From NCBI GenBank assembly GCA_034411635.1, contig DAOUML010000152.1:1-25837 (forward strand): a DNA stretch of 25,837 nt, in the 5' to 3' direction. The notes under the pieces are model-generated. The model was not told the origin of the DNA, did no database searches, and saw only the letters and a list, made by a program, of their open reading frames with translations. The position numbers and the translations under genes are program-made. This stretch comes from UBA8950 sp034411635. Its GTDB lineage: Bacteria > Chloroflexota > Anaerolineae > Anaerolineales > Villigracilaceae. Below, piece after piece: positions 13,385 to 22,728 of this stretch (position 1 is the first letter of the stretch; each line of letters opens with the position of its first letter).

Positions 13385-14404
13385 ATGAAACTGGATGCCG
13401 CCCTGCCCCCTGTTCAACTTTCGGATGTCGCTGCCATTGCCGCCGCCGCTGAAAAAATGGGCTTCAACTGCCTGTGGACGACTGAAACCCAGCACGACCC
13501 CTTTCTGCCGCACGCGCTGATTGCCGAACACACCAGCCAGATTCAAATGGGAACCGGCATCGCCGTCTCGTTTGCGCGCTCGCCAGCCACCCTGGCCTAC
13601 ACCGCCTGGGATCTGGCCGCGCAGTCAAACGGACGCTTCCTGCTCGGCCTGGGGACGCAGGTCAAGCCGCACATCGAGCGTCGTTTCGGCATGGACTGGC
13701 CCGCTTCTGTCACTGGCAAGTTGCGCGAGCAAATTCAGGTCATGCGCGCCTTGTGGAAGACCTGGCAAACCGGCGCGCCGCTTAATTTTCGCGGCGAGTA
13801 TTACAAAATTACGCTCATGTCGCCCTTTTTCAATCCTGGCCCGCTGCCGCAGAGCGAGGCCGGGAAGGGGGTTCCCATCTACATCGCCGGAGTGAATACC
13901 GGCCTGGCAAAACTGGCCGGGGAATTGTGCGATGGCTTTCTTGTCCATCCCTTTCACACGCCTGATTACCTGCGCGAGACGCTGCTACCCGCCATCCAGC
14001 GCGGCGCCGAAGGGCAGGGCCGCGCGCGGGCTGACGTTGTCATTTCTGCATCAGTTTTTGCCGCAACCAGCCAGCAAGAGCGCGAATACTGCCGCCAGCA
14101 AATTTCTTTTTACGCTTCCACGCCCTCCTACCGCCCGGTCATGTCCATCCACGGCTGGGACGAAGTTGCCGAAAAACTCTCCACGCTGGCCGCGCGTGGC
14201 GATTGGGCTGCCATGCCCGCCCTTATCAATGATAAAATTCTGACCACTTTTGTCGCCGAAGCCGCAACCCCTGCCGACCTTGCCGAAACGCTCCAGCAGC
14301 GTTACGCCGGCCTGGCCGATCGTCTCACGCTTTACCTGCCCTTCGTTCCGGGCGAGCGCGATTCCTGGTGGCGCGACCTGACCGCGCATTTTGCATCATC
14401 CTGA
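13385..14404 (+). CDS. LLM-class F420-dependent oxidoreductase (TIGR03617-like)
   Basis: A 339-residue TIM-barrel protein of the luciferase-like monooxygenase superfamily, in the group that uses deazaflavin F420. Family marks are AAAAEKMGFNCLWTTETQHD near the N-terminus, IQMGTGIAVSFARSP (about 55-70), GRFLLGLGTQVKPHIERRFG (about 83-102) and the later VPIYIAGVNTGLAKLAGELC with DGFLVHPF. The resemblance is to the TIGR03617 subgroup, whose substrate is unknown. A GGAGG ribosome site precedes the ATG. Genes upstream (M42) and downstream (methyltransferase, 21 bp) are on the same strand. F420 rather than FMN is inferred from subgroup membership. Confidence 0.88.
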   Translation: MKLDAALPPVQLSDVAAIAAAAEKMGFNCLWTTETQHDPFLPHALIAEHTSQIQMGTGIAVSFARSPATLAYTAWDLAAQSNGRFLLGLGTQVKPHIERRFGMDWPASVTGKLREQIQVMRALWKTWQTGAPLNFRGEYYKITLMSPFFNPGPLPQSEAGKGVPIYIAGVNTGLAKLAGELCDGFLVHPFHTPDYLRETLLPAIQRGAEGQGRARADVVISASVFAATSQQEREYCRQQISFYASTPSYRPVMSIHGWDEVAEKLSTLAARGDWAAMPALINDKILTTFVAEAATPADLAETLQQRYAGLADRLTLYLPFVPGERDSWWRDLTAHFASS

Positions 14405-14425
14405 CCCTGGAGCCAATTCTTTAAG

Positions 14426-15232
14426 ATGGAAAAAAAAACCGCCGCGTTAAACAAAGATTTTCTCTACTTGCACACCAACAGCCTGCCCTATTTTCGCGGT
14501 TTGCTTCGCGCCGTCGAATCGCGTTTTTATCTGGATATCGACCTGCCCGCCCCAACCCTCGACGTGGGCTGCGGCGACGGTCACTTCGCCAGCCTGACTT
14601 TTGACCGCCCCCTTGATGTTGGCCTCGACCCCTGGCACGAACCGATTCACGAGGCCCGGCAATACAACGCCTACAACCTGCTGGTTGAAGCCGACGGCGG
14701 AACCATGCCCTACGCCGACGGGCAATTTGCCAGCGCGGTCAGTAACTCGGTGCTGGAGCACATCCCGCATCTTGATCTTGTCTTGAAAGAGACGGCCCGG
14801 GTTTTGCAGCCGGGCGCGCTGTTCGTGTTTTGCGTTCCCAACCACAACTTTTTGCCCAATCTTTCGGTAGCGCGTTTTTTTGATGCGCTGGGCCTCAAGC
14901 CGCTGGCCGCTGCCTATCGCGCTTTCTTTAACAAAATTTCGCGCCATCACCACTGCGACGACCCGCAAACCTGGGGTGTCCGCCTCGAAAAAGCCGGGTT
15001 CAAAATCGAAAAATACTGGCATTATTTTTCTCCGTCTGCGCTCTCGGTGCTGGAATGGGGGCATTACTTCGGCCTGCCCTCGCTCATCACCAAGAAAGTC
15101 TTTGGACGCTGGCTGCTCACCCCGGCTCGCTGGAATTTGGCCCCCCTGCTGGCTTTTCTGCGCCGCTATTACGAGGAGCCGCTGCCGCAGGAGAAGGGTT
15201 CTTATACGTTTTATATTGCCCGGCGCATGTAA
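14426..15232 (+). CDS. Class I SAM-dependent methyltransferase
   Basis: A 268-residue Rossmann-type methyltransferase. Motif I is LDVGCGDG (45-52), which binds S-adenosylmethionine; an acidic residue follows in VGLDPWHEP. The post-motif region is YADGQFASAVSNSVLEHIPH and the methyltransferase-11 style RVLQPGALFVFCVPNHNF (126-143). The C-terminal third, with SPSALSVLEWGHYFGLPSL and aromatic/basic stretches, could be a lipid or membrane-associated substrate region. It lies 33 bp before the GT39-like gene, so it may modify a sugar, a polyprenyl-linked intermediate or a glycan made by that cluster. The substrate is not readable from sequence. A GGAG stands upstream of the start. Confidence 0.88.
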   Translation: MEKKTAALNKDFLYLHTNSLPYFRGLLRAVESRFYLDIDLPAPTLDVGCGDGHFASLTFDRPLDVGLDPWHEPIHEARQYNAYNLLVEADGGTMPYADGQFASAVSNSVLEHIPHLDLVLKETARVLQPGALFVFCVPNHNFLPNLSVARFFDALGLKPLAAAYRAFFNKISRHHHCDDPQTWGVRLEKAGFKIEKYWHYFSPSALSVLEWGHYFGLPSLITKKVFGRWLLTPARWNLAPLLAFLRRYYEEPLPQEKGSYTFYIARRM

Positions 15233-15265
15233 TCAATAATTTATTTTTTGGAGTGTATCTTTCTC

Positions 15266-17473
15266 ATGCAAGAGCCAAGCGTCCTGGATTATCTAAAATC
15301 CAAACTCAACCCCTGGTCGCGCGAAAAATTAGAAATTCCAGCCGATGACAGCGAGACATCCTTGCCGTCCGCGCTCGAATCCCAGCCCCTGATTGCGCCA
15401 GAAGCGCCGGCCTCCCCAGCCCGGCCCGTTTTCTCGTTGAAGACGCTGAATACCCCCTGGCGTCCGATTCTGGCGGTTGGATTTGCCATCTTCGGCCAAT
15501 CGTTCATGGAACCGCCCGCTCCTCAGCCTGTTCCGGCGCTGGCTTTTTACTTTCTCGCCATTTTATTGCTCGCCTGGACCGTCTTGCGCGGCGAATGGGC
15601 TATGCCAGCCCTGCAAACCGCCCAACCGCAAGAAGATTCTGGCCTGTTTCGGCCTCGCGCCCTGCTTCTCTCCGCATTGTTTGCGCTGGTCGCCTTTCTC
15701 TTTTTTGGTGAAATTTCGATTTTTGGCTTTTTGAAGTTTGGCGAGAGTCAATTTAACTGGTTTAATACCCTCGCCTGGGGGCTTTCGATTGTCTTTTTCA
15801 TTTACAGCCTGTGGATTCCCCAATTCAGTCTGGCCCAACGCTGGCAGCAAGCGCGCGAATTTTTCTCGCGTGGGGCCTGGTCTATTCCCGTCACGCCCTG
15901 GATACTCCTGCTCCTGGCCGTTTGGGCGTTGGCTGCCTTTTACCGCTTCTCAGATTTGACCATTGTTCCCGCGGAGCCTTTCAGCGACCATGCCGAAAAG
16001 TTGCTCGATGTCTATGATTTAAGCCAGGGCGAAACCAAAACCTTTTTCGACCGTAACACCGGGCGCGAATTTTTCCAAATGTACCTTACCCTGGCGGTTG
16101 GAACCTTGTTTGGCACTGGCCTTTCTTACCTTTCGCTTAAACTTGGCACCGTTTTAGCCGGTTTTTTTACCCTGCCTTATGTTTATTTACTGGGCAAGGA
16201 ATTGTTCAACAAACGGGTTGGCCTGCTGGCCCTGGCCTTTACCGCCATCGCCTACTGGCCGAATGTCATCAGCCGGGTTGGGCTGCGCTTTCCGCTTTAT
16301 CCGCTTTTTGCCGCGCCGGCCCTGTACTATCTGGTGCGTGGTTTGCGCACCAACAATCGCAATGATTTCATTCTTTCGGGCCTGTTTCTTGGTTTGGGCC
16401 TGCACGGATACAGTTCTTTCCGTTTCGTGCCGATTTTCGTGGCCTTATTTATTGGCCTGTTTCTTCTGCATCATTGGCGTAACGCGATTTTGCGCCAGCA
16501 AGTGTTGCACGCATCGTTTGCATTGGTGTTTGCCGCCCTGCTCGTATTTTTACCGCTCTTTCGTTACACCATCGACCGGCCCGACATGGTTGCCTACCGC
16601 GCCATGACCCGCATCTCCGACGCCGAATCGCCCTTGCCCGGCGAGCCGTTGCCCATTTTCCTCGACAACCTCAAAAACGCGATGTTGATGTTCAATGTCG
16701 ATAACGGTCAGATTTGGGCGCATTCGATCTCTGGTCGCCCGGCCCTCGATGTTGTTTCCGCCGCTTTTTTTGTCTTTGGTTTCATCCTGCTCACCTTGCG
16801 CTATCTGCGCCGCCGCGATTGGCGTGATCTCTTCCTCGTGCTTTCCATCCCGATGCTGCTAATGCCCTCCGTGCTTTCGCTGGCTTTTCCGCTTGAAAAT
16901 CCGTCGCTCAACCGCACGGGCGGCGCCTATATTCCCGTTTTTATCATCGTTGCTTTTGCGCTCGATGCGCTCTACCAGAGCCTTACGCGCATGGGCTGGC
17001 GCAAAACCGCGCTGGGCCTGCTTACCTTCCTGTTCGCGCTCTCGGCTTTCCAAAATTACGATTTGGTCTTCAATAAATACTACTCAGATTACCGTTACAG
17101 CGTTTGGAATGTTTCTGAAATTTCAAAAGTTATTCAATCTTTTGTACTCTCTGGCAACCAGCCTGAGAACGCCTGGGTAATGGCCTATCCGCATTGGGTC
17201 GATACCCGGCTGGTCGGGGTCCAGTATGGCGACCCAACCTACGACCCGGTCTTGTGGCCCGACCAGGTGGGCGATACCACTTCCATCGAAGGCAACAAAA
17301 TCTTTTTTATCAAACAAAACGATTTGGAATCGCTTGAATTGCTCGCTTCGGTCTACCCCAATGGCTCGCTCAGTTATCATCAAGCCGCCCCAGGCCTGGT
17401 AGGACGCGATTTTTGGATATTCTCTGTTTCTGAAACGCTGAATATTTCTGATATTGATATTTCGATCCCGTAA
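15266..17473 (+). CDS. GT39-like (GT-C) membrane glycosyltransferase
   Basis: A 735-residue polytopic protein of the ArnT/PMT-like GT-C superfamily, which transfers sugars from polyprenyl-phosphate donors on the outer face of the membrane. A disordered, acidic and proline-rich N-terminus (about 1-60) is followed by many hydrophobic segments. The first-loop acidic motif is PFSDHAEKLLDV, with Asp241 and Glu244. LGKELFNKRVGLLALAFTAI and VISRVGLRFPLYPLFAAPAL are typical of PMT_2 proteins. A soluble C-terminal part (about 600-735) contains NAWVMAYPHWVDTRLVGVQY and may bind the acceptor. The ATG at 15266 is preferred over the TTG at 15248, because a GGAG (15250-15253) sits 12 nt before it. The fusion gene starts 5 bp after its stop. 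Confidence 0.85.
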   Translation: MQEPSVLDYLKSKLNPWSREKLEIPADDSETSLPSALESQPLIAPEAPASPARPVFSLKTLNTPWRPILAVGFAIFGQSFMEPPAPQPVPALAFYFLAILLLAWTVLRGEWAMPALQTAQPQEDSGLFRPRALLLSALFALVAFLFFGEISIFGFLKFGESQFNWFNTLAWGLSIVFFIYSLWIPQFSLAQRWQQAREFFSRGAWSIPVTPWILLLLAVWALAAFYRFSDLTIVPAEPFSDHAEKLLDVYDLSQGETKTFFDRNTGREFFQMYLTLAVGTLFGTGLSYLSLKLGTVLAGFFTLPYVYLLGKELFNKRVGLLALAFTAIAYWPNVISRVGLRFPLYPLFAAPALYYLVRGLRTNNRNDFILSGLFLGLGLHGYSSFRFVPIFVALFIGLFLLHHWRNAILRQQVLHASFALVFAALLVFLPLFRYTIDRPDMVAYRAMTRISDAESPLPGEPLPIFLDNLKNAMLMFNVDNGQIWAHSISGRPALDVVSAAFFVFGFILLTLRYLRRRDWRDLFLVLSIPMLLMPSVLSLAFPLENPSLNRTGGAYIPVFIIVAFALDALYQSLTRMGWRKTALGLLTFLFALSAFQNYDLVFNKYYSDYRYSVWNVSEISKVIQSFVLSGNQPENAWVMAYPHWVDTRLVGVQYGDPTYDPVLWPDQVGDTTSIEGNKIFFIKQNDLESLELLASVYPNGSLSYHQAAPGLVGRDFWIFSVSETLNISDIDISIP

Positions 17474-17478
17474 CCCTT

Positions 17479-20400
17479 ATGAAAAAACTCTCTTTTTCCT
17501 GGCTTTTTGACCTGCTCCTCATCCTCGTCCTCATTTTTGGGGCTTATTTCCGTTTCATTGGCCCCAACTGGACGCTCGACGAACTCTGGCTGGGCTTAAC
17601 CGGGCGCGGTCAAATCCCGGCCCTGCTCTCCGATTGGGACGAAAGCCAACACCTGCACCCCGACGAGCGCTTCCTGACAATGGTTTCCAGCGCCATTTCG
17701 CCGGTCAAAGGTTGCGACGATCCCGGCCTTTCGGCCTGGGATTGTCCTCTCGAACAAAAGCAATGGATTTCAATTGGCGAGTATTTTGATACCGCCAACT
17801 CGCCCCTCAACCCGGCCAATCGCGGTTATGGATTTTTCGTCTACGGCACTCTGCCGGTTTTCCTCGTTCGCTATGTGGCCGAATTTACCGGCATGACCGG
17901 TTACGACGAAATTGCCCTGGCCGGGCGGCAAATGTCTGCCCTGTTTGACCTCGGCTCGATTTTCCTCGTCTACCTGATTGCCTCGCGCCTGTACCGGCGG
18001 CGGGTGGGTCTGCTCTCGGCGGCTTTTTACGCCCTGGCGGTGATGCCCATTCAGCAATCCCACTTCTACACGGTCGATAACTTCCCCACCTTCTTCATGC
18101 TCCTTTCTGCCTACTTCGCGCTGGATGTCGTCCTCGCCGGGCGGATGCGCGTCGACGGGCTGGGAACCGGCTGGGGAGCGGCCCTGCGCGGCATTCTGAC
18201 CTCGGACTTGTTTCGCGCTTCGATCTTCTTTGGTCTGGCAACCGGCATGGCTATTGCCTCCAAACTGAATGCCGCGCCGGTGGCTGGTTTGCTGCCCCTG
18301 GCGTTATTGCTGCATTTCTGGCGTGTCAGCCGTGAGCCTGAAACCGATGATTCTGCTTCCCTGCGGGAGTCGCCCACAGCCGAGTCCCCAGCCGAAGCAG
18401 ATCAGGCGGAATCTTTCGACGAGTCGTTCGGAACCGATTCCGCGCCTCTCGAAACCGAAGCAGTTGCCAGGTCGGGCGCGCCGGTGAGCAAACAAGATTA
18501 CCTGTGGACGCTGGTCGGGTTCCTTGTTCTGGGCGCATTCTTCACCATCGTCGCCTTCCGCATTTTCCAGCCGTATGCCTTTAGCGGCCTTTTGCCCAAT
18601 CCCGATTGGGTGCGCGTCATCAGCGAGCAACGCTCGCAAGCCAGCGGCGATGTCGATTTTCCGCCGGCCTTGCAATGGGCGCGCCGCTCGGCAACCTATT
18701 CCTTTGAAAATTTGGTTACTTGGGGACTGGGGTTGCCGCTTGGCCTGCTGGCCTTTGCCGGGCTTGCCTATATGGGCTGGCGTATTCTGCGCGGCGAGGC
18801 CCAACAGCATCTGCTGCTCTGGTTCTGGACTCTGGCCTACTTCCTCTGGCAGTCGATGGAGTGGAACCCGACCATGCGCTACCAGTTGCCGATCTACCCG
18901 CTGCTGGCGATTATGGCGGCCTGGCTGGTTTTCAACGGCCCGCGCTGGCGCGCGGAACAGGGACGCGCCAACCCGCTCTGTGTTGCCTTTTATGGCTTGC
19001 TCGGCGCGGCGGTGCTGGTTTCCACCTTTGGCTGGGCGCACGCTTTTACGCGCATCTACACCCGCGACCATGCCCGCGTGCAAGCCACCCGCTGGATTTA
19101 TCAGAATGTTCCCGGCCCGATTAATGTGCGCGTGGCGCAGGATGGTGAAATTCTCCAACAACCCCTGTCTTTCCAGCGCGGATTTGTCATTACTGCCAGC
19201 ACCCCGCTGGTTACGCAGTTCACTGCCCGGCACAGCGGCGAATTGCGTGAACTGACGTTTGCCCATGTCGGCGCGCCAAATTTTGATGGGACGCAGGTGG
19301 TCAGGTTCATTCTTTCACGTGACCACACTTTTGAGCCTGATACCATTCTGGCCTCCGCCGCCGTGCAGGACAATTTCTTTGCCCCCCAGCCCGAACGTGG
19401 CCGGCCCTACACTGTGCGTTTTGATACCACCAGCCGCCTCGAAGAAGGCCAAACCTATCATCTGCGCATCGAAGCCGACGGCGAATTGACCTTTTTTGGC
19501 TCGTCCATCGTTAGCGAAACCGACTGGGACGATGGACTGCCTCTGCGCATGGATGGTTACGACGGCTACGGCGGCATTTACGAAGGCGATCTCAAATTCC
19601 AGGCCTATTGGGACGACAACGAAGATAAATTAAAACTCTTTTACGACGCGCTGGATGGCGGCGATTACCTTTTCATCTCATCCAACCGGCAGTGGGGAAC
19701 CACCACCCGCGTCCCGGAGCGTTACCCGCTTACAACGGCTTTCTACTATGCCCTGCTCGGCTGCCCCGCCGATGCCGATGTGCTGAACTGCTACGCCACC
19801 GCCCGCCCCGGCGATTATCAGGGCATTTTGGGCTACGAACTGATTCAGGTCTTTGATTCCTACCCAACCCTGAGTCTCCCCTCTCTTACCGGGAGGGGGG
19901 CCGGGGGTGAGGGTGGCTGGCAATTGGAGTTCAACACCCAACTGGCCGACGAAGCCTTTACCGTCTACGATCACCCTAAAGTCCTGCTCTTTCAAAAGAC
20001 CGAGCAATATGACCCGCAAGCCGTGCGCGACATCCTCAGCCCCATCGACCTGACCCAGGTCGTGCGCCTGACCCCGCGCCGCGCCGGAGATTTCCCCGGC
20101 GGCGAGATGACTCCGCGTGTTTGCCTCGGCCAGCCGGGCCTCTGTCATCTGCTCGGCGCGCCCGAAGCCGCCCAACTGACCGGTCAGGGTCTCGGCACGG
20201 CCTCCTTCGGCATGATGCTCTCGCCGGAGCGCTATGCCGTCCAACGCGCTGGTGGCGATTGGAACGCGCTCTTCTCGTATGACTATCTCCAGAACCGTTT
20301 CCCGGTGCTGGGCCTGCTGCTCTGGTATCTCTTCCTGTTTGTGCTGGGGGTTGTCACTTATCCGCTTTTGCGCCTGCTCCTGCCGGGTTTGCGTGATGGC

Positions 20401-22728
20401 GGATATCCGCTGGCCCGTTTTGCCGGGCTGATGCTGCTGGCCTGGCTGGCCTGGTTTGGCGCGTCGCTGGGCAGTGTCTATACCCGCGCCACCATCGCCC
20501 TGGCTTTCGGACTGATAACCGCCCTGGGCCTGCTCGCGGCCCGCTACCAGCGCGAGAGCCTGCGCGAAGAAATCCGCGCGCGCGGACGGTATTTTCTGAT
20601 CGTTGAAGCCCTCTTCCTGGCCTTTTTCCTGGTCGATTTGTTCATTCGCCTGGGCAACCCTGATTTGTGGCACCCGGCCAAAGGCGGCGAGCGCCCGATG
20701 GACTTCGCCTATTTCAACGCCGTGCTGCGAAGTACCACCTTCCCGCCCTATGATCCCTGGTTCGCCGGTGGATACATCAACTACTACTATTACGGCTTCG
20801 TGCTGGTTGGCACGCCGGTCAAACTTCTGGCGCTCACGCCTTCGATTGCCTACAACTTCCTCTTGCCGAGTTTGTTTGCCATGCTGGCCCTGGGCGGTTT
20901 TTCCGCCGCCTGGAACCTGTATGACCGCGCCCGCAAACAACCCCAAGACGACGCCAACGCAAACTCCAACTGGCTCGATGGCCGCCTGATGGCCGGGTTC
21001 GGCGCCGCCGCCGGATTGGTATTGGTCGGCAACCTCGGCACCATCCGCACCATTTACCACGCGTTGCAAAAACTGGCTGTTGGAAACGACACCTTCAACA
21101 ATCCCGATGTCTGGATTCCACAGCGCTGGGGCTGGGCCTTGCAGGGCCTGTTCAAATCCATCACCGGCGGCGGATTGCCCGTGCCAATGGGCGAGTGGTA
21201 CTGGAATGCCAGCCGCGTTCTGCCGCCTGGCGATGGCAACGAAATTACCGAATTTCCGCTCTTCACCTTTATCTACAGTGACCTGCACGCCCACATGATT
21301 GCCCTGCCGATTATGACCCTCGTCATCGCCTGGGCGATTTCGTCCCTCTTCGCGCGTGGATTGTCGCCCAAACGCTGGCTGGCGACCCTGGCTTTTGGTG
21401 GCCTGGTCATTGGCGCGTTACGCCCCACCAATACCTGGGACTTCCCCACCTACCTCGCCCTCGGCGCAATTGTCACGCTCTACGCCTTCATCCGCTACGC
21501 CGAAATCGACTGGCTGCCGATCAAAACTGGCCTGCCGCCCGTTCTGCTGCGCGGCTTGCTTGGCCTGGCGGCGGTTGGCGCGCTGGTTTTCTTTGCCCTG
21601 GCCCTTTACCAACCTTACGCCCAATGGTTTGGGTTGGGCTACAGCGAAGTCAATCGCTGGGAAGGCTCACGCACGCCCATCTGGTCTTACTGGACGCATT
21701 GGGGCCTCTTCCTCTACGTCATCATCCTGTGGATGGGCTGGGAAACGATTCAATGGCTGGCCCAAACCCCGCTCTCGTCGCTCAAAAAACTCAAGCCCTA
21801 TGTCATCCTGATTGAACTTGCCCTGGCCGCTTTTATCGTTGTTTTGTTCCTGCTCATTTTTGTTGGCGGCGCAAAAATTGCCTGGTTCATTTTACCGTTG
21901 GCAGCCTGGGCTTTGCTCCTTATTTTGCGTCCCAATCAGCCGGAAGCCAAACGCATGGCCCTCTTCCTGATTGGCACCGCCCTAACCATTACCCTGTTTG
22001 TGGAACTCTTCGCCCTCTCTGGCGATCTTGGGCGCATGAACACCATCTTCAAACTCTACATGCAGGCCTGGGTGCTGTTCGCCATCGCCGGCGGACTGGC
22101 CCTCGCCTCGACTCTGGCTGACCTCGACGGCTGGACCCCCGGCTGGCGCAAATTCTGGCAAACCGGCCTGCTGATCTTCTTCTCTGCCGCCTTCCTCTTC
22201 ACCCTGACCGGCTCCTTCGACAAAATGCGCGACCGCATGGCCGCCGGCGTCCCGCTCACGCTCGACAGCATGGAATTCATGGCCCACGCCACCTACTGGG
22301 ACGGTGAAGAAATGGACCTCAGCCAGGATTACCGCGCCATTCGCTGGTTGCAGGCCAACGTTTCGGCCTCGCCGGTCATCGTCGAGGGCCATGCTCCCGA
22401 ATATCGCTGGGGTTCGCGCTTCAGCATTTACACCGGCCTGCCCTCCGTCATCGGCTGGAACTGGCACCAGCGTCAACAGCGCACCCTCACCCCCGATACC
22501 TGGGTCTGGAACCGCGTCAACGATGTGCGTGATTTCTACGAAACCGCCGACATCGCCGCCGCGCGCGCCTTCCTCGAAAAATACGACGCGCGCTACATCC
22601 TCATCGGCCAAATGGAACGCAATTACTACACCCCCGGCGGCCTGCTCAAATTTGAGACCTACGAAGGCCGCCTGTGGCGCGAAGTCTACCGCGATGGCGA
22701 AACCGTTATTTATGAAGTAATTCCATGA
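17479..22728 (+). CDS. GT39-like / DUF2298 (Chlor_Arch_YYY) fusion membrane protein, 1749 aa
   Basis: A very large polytopic protein in three parts. Residues 1-540 are GT-C-like, with the acidic motif HPDERF (60-65), repeated membrane segments and MRYQLPIYPLLAI near 466; an acidic low-complexity loop spans about 285-337. Residues 545-940 look extracytoplasmic and strand-rich (for example LRELTFAHVGAPNFDGTQVV). Residues 946-1749 are a DUF2298 domain, with the family hallmark YYYYG (1102-1106), EFPLF...DLHAH (1258-1272), NTWDFP (1318-1323) and RMNTIFK (1519-1525), ending in a soluble domain. DUF2298 has no established activity; fusion to a GT39-like module suggests lipid-linked sugar transfer (inference). 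Residues about 800-813 (LPSLTGRGAGGEGG) are encoded by a dispersed palindromic repeat. Its stop overlaps the DUF952 start in ATGA. Confidence 0.87.
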   Translation: MKKLSFSWLFDLLLILVLIFGAYFRFIGPNWTLDELWLGLTGRGQIPALLSDWDESQHLHPDERFLTMVSSAISPVKGCDDPGLSAWDCPLEQKQWISIGEYFDTANSPLNPANRGYGFFVYGTLPVFLVRYVAEFTGMTGYDEIALAGRQMSALFDLGSIFLVYLIASRLYRRRVGLLSAAFYALAVMPIQQSHFYTVDNFPTFFMLLSAYFALDVVLAGRMRVDGLGTGWGAALRGILTSDLFRASIFFGLATGMAIASKLNAAPVAGLLPLALLLHFWRVSREPETDDSASLRESPTAESPAEADQAESFDESFGTDSAPLETEAVARSGAPVSKQDYLWTLVGFLVLGAFFTIVAFRIFQPYAFSGLLPNPDWVRVISEQRSQASGDVDFPPALQWARRSATYSFENLVTWGLGLPLGLLAFAGLAYMGWRILRGEAQQHLLLWFWTLAYFLWQSMEWNPTMRYQLPIYPLLAIMAAWLVFNGPRWRAEQGRANPLCVAFYGLLGAAVLVSTFGWAHAFTRIYTRDHARVQATRWIYQNVPGPINVRVAQDGEILQQPLSFQRGFVITASTPLVTQFTARHSGELRELTFAHVGAPNFDGTQVVRFILSRDHTFEPDTILASAAVQDNFFAPQPERGRPYTVRFDTTSRLEEGQTYHLRIEADGELTFFGSSIVSETDWDDGLPLRMDGYDGYGGIYEGDLKFQAYWDDNEDKLKLFYDALDGGDYLFISSNRQWGTTTRVPERYPLTTAFYYALLGCPADADVLNCYATARPGDYQGILGYELIQVFDSYPTLSLPSLTGRGAGGEGGWQLEFNTQLADEAFTVYDHPKVLLFQKTEQYDPQAVRDILSPIDLTQVVRLTPRRAGDFPGGEMTPRVCLGQPGLCHLLGAPEAAQLTGQGLGTASFGMMLSPERYAVQRAGGDWNALFSYDYLQNRFPVLGLLLWYLFLFVLGVVTYPLLRLLLPGLRDGGYPLARFAGLMLLAWLAWFGASLGSVYTRATIALAFGLITALGLLAARYQRESLREEIRARGRYFLIVEALFLAFFLVDLFIRLGNPDLWHPAKGGERPMDFAYFNAVLRSTTFPPYDPWFAGGYINYYYYGFVLVGTPVKLLALTPSIAYNFLLPSLFAMLALGGFSAAWNLYDRARKQPQDDANANSNWLDGRLMAGFGAAAGLVLVGNLGTIRTIYHALQKLAVGNDTFNNPDVWIPQRWGWALQGLFKSITGGGLPVPMGEWYWNASRVLPPGDGNEITEFPLFTFIYSDLHAHMIALPIMTLVIAWAISSLFARGLSPKRWLATLAFGGLVIGALRPTNTWDFPTYLALGAIVTLYAFIRYAEIDWLPIKTGLPPVLLRGLLGLAAVGALVFFALALYQPYAQWFGLGYSEVNRWEGSRTPIWSYWTHWGLFLYVIILWMGWETIQWLAQTPLSSLKKLKPYVILIELALAAFIVVLFLLIFVGGAKIAWFILPLAAWALLLILRPNQPEAKRMALFLIGTALTITLFVELFALSGDLGRMNTIFKLYMQAWVLFAIAGGLALASTLADLDGWTPGWRKFWQTGLLIFFSAAFLFTLTGSFDKMRDRMAAGVPLTLDSMEFMAHATYWDGEEMDLSQDYRAIRWLQANVSASPVIVEGHAPEYRWGSRFSIYTGLPSVIGWNWHQRQQRTLTPDTWVWNRVNDVRDFYETADIAAARAFLEKYDARYILIGQMERNYYTPGGLLKFETYEGRLWREVYRDGETVIYEVIP
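19876..19915. repeat. GC-rich palindromic repeat inside the coding sequence
   Basis: The core runs from CTCCCCTCTCTTACCGGGAG to GGGGGCCGGGGGTGAGGGTG. CTCCC and TACC pair back with GGGAG and the following G-rich side, and the whole resembles the widespread bacterial repeat that encodes peptides of the LSPSPGRGAGGEG type. It is in frame and read as LPSLTGRGAGGEGG, so it adds a peptide without interrupting the gene. Family membership is from recognition, not from an alignment. Confidence 0.7.

Noticed and set aside
15248..15265. TTG start for the GT39-like gene
   Set aside because: The TTG overlaps the GGAG ribosome site that serves the ATG at 15266.
18304..21294. Long minus-strand open frames within the 1749-aa gene
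   Set aside because: They have arginine-, glutamine- and glycine-rich low-information products, typical of antisense frames of GC-rich genes, and no family signature or ribosome site.
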